Source of the DNA: DASPWV01 sp046726375
Lineage (GTDB): Bacteria > Acidobacteriota > Vicinamibacteria > Vicinamibacterales > UBA2999
Assembly: GCA_046726375.1 (NCBI GenBank)
Contig: JBKPAJ010000022.1
Location: 104,162-168,161 of the forward strand
Length of the DNA stretch: 64,000 nucleotides
Direction: 5' to 3'
The notes beneath the pieces are model-generated. The model did no database searches, was not told the DNA's origin, and worked only from the letters and a program-made list of their open reading frames with translations. The translations under genes and the position numbers were made by a program. Shown here piece by piece: positions 51,659 through 59,074 of the stretch (position 1 is the first letter of the stretch; each line of letters starts with the position of its first letter).

Positions 51659-53056
51659 CTAAACGGTAGTAACCACCCCTCCGTTGAGATCGATCGCACC
51701 CGTACTGTCGCCGAACTTCGGCATATCGAGGTCGAGTGTTTGCGCGATGCTCAACATAGCGTTGGCCAGCGGCGTCCCGTCCGGCATCTTGATATGCGCT
51801 CCGCCCTTCAACTTGCCACCGGCATGTCCTGCCACCAGGAACGGCACGCGCTTGTGGTTGTGCACGTTCGAGTCGCCCATCGGCGAGCCGTAGATGATGA
51901 GCGAGTTGTCGAGCAGACTGCCCTCGCCGTCCGGCGTCTCCTGTAGCTTCTTGAAGAAGTACGGCAGCATGCTCACGTGATACCGGTTGATCTTCGCGAA
52001 CTGCATGATGCGATCTTCGCGTTCCTGGTGATGCGACGCCGAGTGGAACGCGGTGGTGACGCCGCTGTCGGGATAGACGCGGTTCGAGGCATCGCGTCCG
52101 AGCTTGAACGCAAAGACGCGCGTGGTGTCCGACTGGAACGCGAGCACCTGCAGGTCGAACATCAGCTTGACGTGCTCCTCGAACGAGTCTGGGACGCCGA
52201 TCGGCGCTTCCGGCAACTCGCGCTGCGCGCCGCTGCTGTTGTAGGCCTCGACGCGCTGAATGCGGCGCTCGATCTCCCGCAGGTTGTCGAGGTAATCGCC
52301 GAGGCGGGCACGATCGGTCGCGCCGAGGGCGCCCTTCAGCCTGGACATGTCGGCGGCGATCCAGTCGAGGATGCTGCGGTCTTCGGCACGGCGCTCCGCG
52401 CGATCCTTTGCGCTGGTGCCAACGCCAAACAGCTGATCGAACACGGCGCGAGGATCGCGCACCATCGGCAGCGGCTGATCCGGCGCCGCCCAGCTGATCG
52501 AGTCGGTGTAGACGCAGGAATAGCCGTACGAACATCCGCCCGCCTGGTCCACGTTCTCGATGCACAACTGCATCGACGGAATCGGCGTGTCCTGCCCGAA
52601 TTTGTGGGCGTAGTGCTGGTCGAGCGAGGTCCCCACAAAGACGTCCGACCCCTGGGTTTGCCGCGGGTGCAGCTGGGTCAGGAACACCGCGCTCGATCGG
52701 AAGTGGTCGCCGCCGATTTCCGGCAGTTCGAACGCCTCGGCATTGCGCACGTCGGTGTTGCTGACGATGGTGATGTCATTGCGGAACGGTTCGAGCGGAC
52801 TCAGCGCGCTGGTACTGAGGTCGAAGTTGCGTCCAACCTGCGCCGGCGCCCACATGCTCTTCTCGATCCCGAACTTGGTGCTGCCGGCAGAACCATGGAC
52901 CATCTCGATGGCGGCAAACCGGATCTTGCTTGCCGCGCGCGTCTTGGCAAACGCCGTACTCGCGGGAATCATCGCGTCAAGGAGCGGCAAGGCGACCGTG
53001 GCGCCCAGTCCCCGCAACACGGTGCGGCGCGAGATGTGCTTTTTCGTGATGATCAT
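51659..53056 (-). CDS. DUF1552 Tat-exported protein, copy A
   Basis: 465 residues. The N-terminus has a twin-arginine signal (HISRRTVLRGLGATVALPLL), then the DUF1552 body (FAAIEMVHGSAGSTKFGIEK, LCIENVDQAGGCSYGYSCVY, VRDPRAVFDQLFGVG). DUF1552/DUF1501-type proteins have an alkaline-phosphatase-like (sulfatase-like) fold, and their reaction is unknown. It overlaps the partner DUF1592 gene by 4 bases (53053-53056). A near-copy is at 57611-59074. Confidence 0.9.
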   Translation of the reverse strand: MIITKKHISRRTVLRGLGATVALPLLDAMIPASTAFAKTRAASKIRFAAIEMVHGSAGSTKFGIEKSMWAPAQVGRNFDLSTSALSPLEPFRNDITIVSNTDVRNAEAFELPEIGGDHFRSSAVFLTQLHPRQTQGSDVFVGTSLDQHYAHKFGQDTPIPSMQLCIENVDQAGGCSYGYSCVYTDSISWAAPDQPLPMVRDPRAVFDQLFGVGTSAKDRAERRAEDRSILDWIAADMSRLKGALGATDRARLGDYLDNLREIERRIQRVEAYNSSGAQRELPEAPIGVPDSFEEHVKLMFDLQVLAFQSDTTRVFAFKLGRDASNRVYPDSGVTTAFHSASHHQEREDRIMQFAKINRYHVSMLPYFFKKLQETPDGEGSLLDNSLIIYGSPMGDSNVHNHKRVPFLVAGHAGGKLKGGAHIKMPDGTPLANAMLSIAQTLDLDMPKFGDSTGAIDLNGGVVTTV

Positions 53057-55572
53057 CGGTTCCCCTCGTTCCGTTCGGCCGTCGTCGACGTAGTGGTTTC
53101 CGGACGATCCGCCGTCATCATCTGGAATGCCGGGCTCCTGATGACGCCCAGGAAAAACTCCGACATCCGGTAGTCGTTCTTCGCCGCGTCACGCACGATC
53201 TGGCGGATCGTCGGCATGTCGTAGTACTCCACCCGCCGGCCAAGCGCGTACGTCATCAGGCTCTCTGTAAAGCTCTGAAGAAACGCGTCCTTGTGTTTCA
53301 ACAACGCGTTGCGCAGCCCCGCCGGGCCTGCCATCCTGATGCCGTCGTACAACTCGCCCGTCGAGTCGATCGCCACCTCATTGTCTTTTATGCGCCACGC
53401 GCCCGTCACGTCGAAATTCTCCAGCGCCAGGCCGAGCGGATCGATGACGCGATGGCATGAGTTGCACGCGGGGTTTTTCCGATGCTCCTCCATGCGCTCG
53501 CGGACCGAGAGGAATTTGCCGTCTCCCGTGGGCTTGGTCTCATCGAGTGACGGTACATTGGGAGGTGGCGGAGGCGGCGGCGATCCGAGCAGCACTTCCA
53601 TCACCCACTTGCCGCGCTGCACAGGCGACGTGCGATCCGAGTTCGAGGTCAACGCGAGAATGCTGCCCTGACCGAGCAGACCGCGGCGCTCTTCCGGCAG
53701 TCGCACACGGCGGAATTCCGGGCCAGCCACGTTGTCGACACCGTAGTGCCGCGCCAGCCGCTCGTTGACGAAGGAATAGTCGGCCGTCAGCAGTTCCAGC
53801 ACCGGGCGGTCTTCGCGTACCAGACTCTGGAAGAACAACTCGGTCTCCCGCTTCATGGCGTGCGAGAGCGTGTCGTCGTAGTTGGGGTATTGCAGATAGT
53901 CGGGAATCAGCTTGTCGAGATCCTGCAGCCGCAGCCACTGTGCGGCGAAACGGGAGGAGAGCGCCTGCGCTTTCGCATCCGTCAGCATGCGGCGGACTTG
54001 CTTTTCGAGCGCGGTCGGCGTTTTGAGCATGCCCTGCGACGCAACTTTCAACAGCTCTCCATCCGGTACCGTCGCCCACAAGAAAAACGCCAGGCGCGAA
54101 GCGAGATCGATATCGTTGACGCGGTAGGCGCGGGCGGTACGAAGCGTCGTGGGCGTTTCTTCAAACCGGAACACGAATCGCGGACTCGCGAGAATCGCCT
54201 GCAGCGCCAGGCGAATGCCGTTTTCGAAGTCACCGCGGTTGCGGCCCTGTTCGTAGAACGCGAGCAAGCCTTTCAGGTCGTCACCGCCGACGGGACTACG
54301 GAACGCGTGGGTTGCCAGCCGCTTGACGATCTCTTCGGCACACGCAGGTTCCTCGCTGGACGACGTGGGACGGCAACTGAAGATCTTGCGCCGGCTTAGG
54401 GTATCGGAGACGCCGGTGACAAGCGACGGGCCGATGACAGTGAAGTCGCGAATGTGCGGCAACACCGTGATGCCCTGCGCGATGCTGACGTCGGCCAACG
54501 TGTTTTCAACCGGAACCAGCAGATCGTCGGGCAACGCACTCATCTTCTCGATGAACGCCGCGGCAACCCTGTGTGAACCCGCCGACACGTGCACCGGAGG
54601 CGTGCGCGGCTCGAGGTTGTTCTTGGGATCCGACTCGCTCATGCGCGGGTTGAGATCCAGCACCGCCACACGCTCGCCGTCTACCGAGATCTCCACCTGC
54701 TCGTCGATGTTGTACATCGCCATGGTGGACCGGCCGTAGAGACCGCCAAGCGGCTCGTAGTGCAGCGCGACCTTGAACACGTAGTCGCCGTCGGCCGGGA
54801 ACACGTGTGTCACGGCGCTGCCACCGCGCGTCCCGATCGGCGTGCCTTCGATGTGCCGCATCTGCGACATGGTGCGGCCGATCTTGTATGTCGTCGATGT
54901 TGCCGACGCGTTGCGATCACCGATGGCCAGCCGGCTGATTTGGCTGGCTGCGCGCAGGTAGCCTTCCATCAACGTCGGCGACAGCGACTGCACATCGGCA
55001 ACGTTGTCGAATCCGTGACTGATCGTATCCGGCGGCAGGTATGGCGCCACGTCGATGTCGAGATCGAGGAGGCTGGCAATGGCGCGCCCGTATTCCGCGC
55101 GGTTCATCCGCTGAAACGGGCGCCGGCCTGGATTGGGGTTGAGCGCGGCGGCGCGATCGAGCCGCGTCTCGAGCGATTCGACAAACGCCATCAGCGTGGC
55201 CGCATCCGGGCGCCGCGCGCCGGGCGGCGGCATCATGCCGAGCCGCAGCTTGCGGATCATCTTTTCAGAGACGGCCGCGTTCTCGACGGCGGTGGTGGCG
55301 GCATCGAACGACGCGAGCGAGAGGCCACCCGACTTGCCGCGTTCGCTATGGCAGGTCGCGCAGTATTGCTTGACGAGCGCGGTTTGCGCCTCGAGCGTCG
55401 CACCCGATTCCACTGCAGAAGGTTGGGCGTGCGACACGGCGGGCTTCGGAGCCGCGGGTGTCTGCGGTTTCGTCGCGGTAGGCGCTGCGGGGCGGATCGG
55501 CGCTACGGACTGCGCCGCCAGCGAGAGCGTAGCGACAGCGACACCCAACAAGGGAAGCATTGATTGTTTCAT
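53053..55572 (-). CDS. DUF1592 multi-domain protein with cytochrome c-like N-terminus, copy A
   Basis: 839 residues. Signal peptide (MLPLLGVAVATLSLAAQ), then a cytochrome c-like part with CATCH at 71-75, followed in order by the planctomycete-type domains DUF1587 (RMNRAEYGRAIASLLDLDID), DUF1595, DUF1592 (LASRLAFFLWATVPDGELLK), DUF1588 (GSPPPPPPPNVPSL, SDRTSPVQRGKW) and DUF1585 (LGRRVEYYDMPTIRQIVRDA) at the C-terminus. A second CxxCH (CNSCHRVIDPLGLALENFD) lies near residue 700. Paired with DUF1552 in many Planctomycetota and Acidobacteriota; the role is unknown. Confidence 0.9.
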   Translation of the reverse strand: MKQSMLPLLGVAVATLSLAAQSVAPIRPAAPTATKPQTPAAPKPAVSHAQPSAVESGATLEAQTALVKQYCATCHSERGKSGGLSLASFDAATTAVENAAVSEKMIRKLRLGMMPPPGARRPDAATLMAFVESLETRLDRAAALNPNPGRRPFQRMNRAEYGRAIASLLDLDIDVAPYLPPDTISHGFDNVADVQSLSPTLMEGYLRAASQISRLAIGDRNASATSTTYKIGRTMSQMRHIEGTPIGTRGGSAVTHVFPADGDYVFKVALHYEPLGGLYGRSTMAMYNIDEQVEISVDGERVAVLDLNPRMSESDPKNNLEPRTPPVHVSAGSHRVAAAFIEKMSALPDDLLVPVENTLADVSIAQGITVLPHIRDFTVIGPSLVTGVSDTLSRRKIFSCRPTSSSEEPACAEEIVKRLATHAFRSPVGGDDLKGLLAFYEQGRNRGDFENGIRLALQAILASPRFVFRFEETPTTLRTARAYRVNDIDLASRLAFFLWATVPDGELLKVASQGMLKTPTALEKQVRRMLTDAKAQALSSRFAAQWLRLQDLDKLIPDYLQYPNYDDTLSHAMKRETELFFQSLVREDRPVLELLTADYSFVNERLARHYGVDNVAGPEFRRVRLPEERRGLLGQGSILALTSNSDRTSPVQRGKWVMEVLLGSPPPPPPPNVPSLDETKPTGDGKFLSVRERMEEHRKNPACNSCHRVIDPLGLALENFDVTGAWRIKDNEVAIDSTGELYDGIRMAGPAGLRNALLKHKDAFLQSFTESLMTYALGRRVEYYDMPTIRQIVRDAAKNDYRMSEFFLGVIRSPAFQMMTADRPETTTSTTAERNEGNR

Positions 55573-55620
55573 TCGTTTACCGCCCGACCTGCCCCGACCA
55601 GCCCAACCTGCCTACCAGCC
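55573..55620 (-). repeat. Family K array after the ankyrin gene
   Basis: Coding strand: ankyrin TAG then GGCTGGTAGGCAGGTTGGGC and TGGTCGGGGCAGGTCGGGC. These are 8-9 nt units in one orientation that run up to the DUF1592 start. Confidence 0.75.
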
Positions 55621-57573
55621 CTAACAAGACACGCACTTGTGATTATTCATCGCGCCCAAACTCTCGAGCAGCGCCAGCGCTTCGGGATACGGCTGGGTGC
55701 GCTGCACGGGTCCGTTCGCCATGTCCGCGGTGCTCTGGCCTTCGCGATTAATCGCCTTTGGGTTCGCGCCTTTCGCCACCAGGTACTTGATCATCTCCAC
55801 ATCGCCGCGCGCCGCGGCCTGATGGAGCGCCGTGTTGCCTTCGTGATCGGCGGCGTTGACGTCGGCGTGCAATTCCTCGACAAGGTACTTCACCGCGGCG
55901 AGCATGCCGCCGGGCGCAAAGCGATGCGAGTTGGCGGCAAAGCCTTCGCCGTAGCCCACGCCGGCGGCCGCCTGCAGCGGCGTCACGCCAGGCCCGCCCA
56001 CTGGGACGGGCGGAAGGCCGGATTTGTCCTCCACCTGCTCGCGTCCCCCGTCACCGGTGCGTGGACGGCCTGCCGGCTTGGATGTGGTGATGTTCGGGTC
56101 GGCGCCGTACTGGACGAGAAGCTTCATCGCATCGACATCGGACGCGTAGGCGGCGCGCCAGAACGCGGTCGCGCCGATTTCATCGACGCCGGAAAGATCG
56201 AAGTTGTAGCCCGAGTACCAGACTTTCTTCGCGAGTCGTGCGTCGACGTCGGCGCCCTTATCGAGCAACGCCTTCATCAAGTCGAGGTGCGTGAGCTTCT
56301 GCTGCTGATACGCGCGCGGCTGCGGATACAACGCTTTGGGCGCCCATTGGACGTTCAGCGCTGCGTAGAGCGGAGTCGCGCCATTGTCGGCGGCGATATT
56401 CGGATCGGCGCCGCGCTCGAGCAGATAGTTCGCGAGATCGAAGTGGCCGTTGATCACGGCGACGAGCAGCGGGCTGCTTTTGTCGCCAGCGCTCACTTGA
56501 TTGATCGGCGCGCCCGCATCGAGGAGCACCTGCACGGCCTCCTGATGTCCCTGGCGGGTCGCCATCAACAGCGGCGTGAGCCCGCCTTGATACGCCACGA
56601 GCTCGTTGAAGCGGTACTGTCGATCGATGCCGGCCTTGCCGGTTTGCGGGCCAAATCGGCCACCGCCTCCACCTTGACCGCCCTGACCAGCCTGGCCTCC
56701 TTGACCTCCCGGGCCTCCTTGTCTTGCTCCCTGCGCTCCCTGCGCTCCCTGTGCCGGCTGACCTCCCTGCGCTCCCTGTGCCGCCTGACCTCCCTGTGGC
56801 GCCTGACCTCCCTGACCTCCCTGTGGCGCCTGGCCTCCCTGACCGCCCGGTGCCGCCTGACCGCCCTGGCCGCCCTGGCCGCCCTGTGGCGCCGCCTGGC
56901 CTCCCTGACCGCCCTGTGGCGCCTGGCCTCCCTGACCGCCCTGCTGCTGGCGGAAGAACTCCTCGTCCGGTGAGCTGAGCGCCGAGAGATCGATCACTTT
57001 GGTGTTCGACTTGAGATCGGCGCCACCCTTGAGGAGCGCTTTCATCGCATCGGTTCGGTTGTACGCCGCCGCGAACATCAGCGGCGTTTGCTGCATCACC
57101 GACTCCTTCGCGTTCACGTCCGCGCCGTTCTCGATGAGCATCGTCACCGCGCGCGCGTTCCCTGACGCCGCGGCCAGCATCAGCGAAGTGGTTCCAGTCG
57201 TGGTTGCGGCCTTTGGATCGGCGCTCGCGGCGAGCAGCGTCGCAATCACGTCGGCGTGTCCCTCGCGCGCGGCGAGGATGAGCGGCGTATATCCGCCGAG
57301 CCGGGTCGTCGCCTTCACATTGGCGCCGGCGTAGACGAGCATCTGTGCCAGGTCGGCGTCGCCTTGGAGCGCCGCCCAGTGCAGCGCGGTCATCCCGTCA
57401 CCCTGCGCCGCGTTGACATCGCCGCCGCCCTTGAGCAGCGCACGTACGGCTTCCTTGTCGCCTTTCATCGCCGCGTCGGCTACACGCGCGTCTGCCGCGG
57501 CGTGCAACACCGCAGACAAACACCACGCGCCGACGAGACTGAGGCACAAGCCACTGAGCAACCGTTTCCGCAT
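55621..57573 (-). CDS. Secreted ankyrin-repeat protein with a Gly/Gln/Pro-rich collagen-like insert
   Basis: 650 residues from the ATG at 57573, with a signal peptide (KRLLSGLCLSLVGAWCLSAV). About six N-terminal ankyrin repeats (GMTALHWAALQGDADLAQML onward, to residue 205) are followed by an insert of about 100 residues made of GGQGGQAPQGGQ-like units (nucleotides 56640-56950), then more ankyrin repeats (about 325-640). It ends CVSC. The part upstream of 57573 (DLQVREKWSG) is translated family G repeat and is not included. It sits between two DUF1592-DUF1552 pairs and would be a periplasmic or surface binding scaffold. Confidence 0.85.
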   Translation of the reverse strand: MRKRLLSGLCLSLVGAWCLSAVLHAAADARVADAAMKGDKEAVRALLKGGGDVNAAQGDGMTALHWAALQGDADLAQMLVYAGANVKATTRLGGYTPLILAAREGHADVIATLLAASADPKAATTTGTTSLMLAAASGNARAVTMLIENGADVNAKESVMQQTPLMFAAAYNRTDAMKALLKGGADLKSNTKVIDLSALSSPDEEFFRQQQGGQGGQAPQGGQGGQAAPQGGQGGQGGQAAPGGQGGQAPQGGQGGQAPQGGQAAQGAQGGQPAQGAQGAQGARQGGPGGQGGQAGQGGQGGGGGRFGPQTGKAGIDRQYRFNELVAYQGGLTPLLMATRQGHQEAVQVLLDAGAPINQVSAGDKSSPLLVAVINGHFDLANYLLERGADPNIAADNGATPLYAALNVQWAPKALYPQPRAYQQQKLTHLDLMKALLDKGADVDARLAKKVWYSGYNFDLSGVDEIGATAFWRAAYASDVDAMKLLVQYGADPNITTSKPAGRPRTGDGGREQVEDKSGLPPVPVGGPGVTPLQAAAGVGYGEGFAANSHRFAPGGMLAAVKYLVEELHADVNAADHEGNTALHQAAARGDVEMIKYLVAKGANPKAINREGQSTADMANGPVQRTQPYPEALALLESLGAMNNHKCVSC

Positions 57574-57589
57574 TCTCCCGCTCCACTTT

Positions 57590-57613
57590 TCGCGGACCTG
57601 AAGGTCCGCGCTA
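57590..57613 (-). repeat. Family G palindrome that supplies the stop codon of DUF1552 copy B
   Basis: GCGGACCTGAAGGTCCGC at 57592-57609 is identical to the element at 40725-40742. The CTACATGT that follows contains the TAG stop of the DUF1552 gene on the minus strand (57613-57611). Confidence 0.9.
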
Positions 57614-59074
57614 CATGTCTTCTCGAAGCCCCGCGCGCCCGGCGTCAAACGAAGCGGGACGCTGGGCTCCGTCCGCCACGGTCGTGTCCGGCACTCCGTT
57701 CAACTCCATCGCACCCGTGCTGTCGCCGAACGACTGGATATCCACCTTCAGCGCTGTCTGTGCGAGCGTGAGGAACGCGTTGGCCATCGGCGTGCCGTCC
57801 GCGGCCTTGAGATGTACGCCGCCCTTGAGCGCGCCGCCGGCGTGGCCGGCAAGGAACAACGGGCAGCGCTTGTGATTGTGCACGTTCGAGTTGCCCATCG
57901 GCGAGCCGTAGAGCACCAGCGTGTTCTCGAGCAGGTTGCTGTCGCCATCCGGCGTTTCCTTCAACCGCTTGAGGAAGTACGGCACCAGGCTGACGTGGTA
58001 TTCGTTAATCTTGCCGAACTGCGTGACCCGATCTTCGCGGTCGCCGTGGTGTGACGCCGGGTGGAACGGCAGATTGACGCCGCTCTCCGGATAGACGCGG
58101 CTCGATCCGTCGCGTCCCATCTTGAACGAGAACACGCGCGTCGTGTCGGACTGGAAAGCGAGCACCTGCAGGTCGAACATCAACTTGACGTGTTCGGTGA
58201 ACGAATCCGGCACGCCCATCGGCGCTTCCGGCATCTCGCGCGCCTCGCCGCTGCTGTTGTACGCCTCGACCTTCTGAATGCGCCGCTCGATCTCACGCAC
58301 GTTGTCGAGATAGTCCGACAACCGTGCGCGGTCGGCCACGCCAAGGTCGTTGCGCAAACGCGAAACCTCGCTGGAAATCCAGTCCAGGATGCTGGCGTCG
58401 GCGCGCCGGATCGCCGCACGCTCGGCGGACGTGGCGCCCACACCAAAGAGTTGATCGAACGCGGCACGCGGATCGCGCACCATCGGCAACGGCTGCGTCG
58501 GCGTGGCCCAGCTGATCGTATCGGTGTAGACACACGAGTAGCCGTAGGCGCAGCCACCAGCCTGATCCACGTTCTCGATGCACAACTGCATCGACGGGAT
58601 CGGCGTGTCCTGCCCGTGCTGTTGCGCGTAGAGCTGATCGATCGACGTGCCGGCGCGCACGTTCGAGCCCTGTGTTTGATGCGGGTGCATCTGCGTCAGG
58701 AACACCGCACTCGAACGGAAGTGATCGGCGCCGATCTCCGGCAACTCGAACGCTTCAGCGTTGCGTACGTCAGTGTTGCTGATGATGGTGAGATAGTCGC
58801 GGAACGGCTCGAGCGACTTGAGGCTGCTCGGACTCAGGTCAAAGGCGCGGCCGACCTGCGCGGGCGACCACATGTTTTTCTCGAGACCGATCTTGGTGCT
58901 GCCCGCAGCGCCATGCACCATCTCGATCGCCGAGAAGCGAACCTTCGGCGCGGCCGGCGTCTTGGCAAACGCCTTTCCCGCGGGCGCCATCGCCTCGAGG
59001 AGAGGCAATGCCAGGCTCACACCCATGCCGCGAAGAATCGTGCGGCGCGACAAGTGCTTGTTGGTGATGGTCAT
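57611..59074 (-). CDS. DUF1552 Tat-exported protein, copy B
   Basis: 487 residues. Twin-arginine signal (HLSRRTILRGMGVSLALPLL) and the same body as copy A, most positions identical by eye (IRFSAIEMVHGAAGSTKIGL-like start, the same LCIENVDQAGGCAYGYSCVY block). The C-terminus is about 20 residues longer (DTTVADGAQRPASFDAGRAG) and ends inside a family G repeat. It overlaps DUF1592 copy B by 4 bases. Confidence 0.9.
   Translation of the reverse strand: MTITNKHLSRRTILRGMGVSLALPLLEAMAPAGKAFAKTPAAPKVRFSAIEMVHGAAGSTKIGLEKNMWSPAQVGRAFDLSPSSLKSLEPFRDYLTIISNTDVRNAEAFELPEIGADHFRSSAVFLTQMHPHQTQGSNVRAGTSIDQLYAQQHGQDTPIPSMQLCIENVDQAGGCAYGYSCVYTDTISWATPTQPLPMVRDPRAAFDQLFGVGATSAERAAIRRADASILDWISSEVSRLRNDLGVADRARLSDYLDNVREIERRIQKVEAYNSSGEAREMPEAPMGVPDSFTEHVKLMFDLQVLAFQSDTTRVFSFKMGRDGSSRVYPESGVNLPFHPASHHGDREDRVTQFGKINEYHVSLVPYFLKRLKETPDGDSNLLENTLVLYGSPMGNSNVHNHKRCPLFLAGHAGGALKGGVHLKAADGTPMANAFLTLAQTALKVDIQSFGDSTGAMELNGVPDTTVADGAQRPASFDAGRAGLREDM

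Noticed and set aside
57574..57648. Upstream start of the ankyrin gene at 57648
   Set aside because: The extra residues are translated family G palindrome and overlap the DUF1552 end. The ATG at 57573 gives a clean signal peptide.
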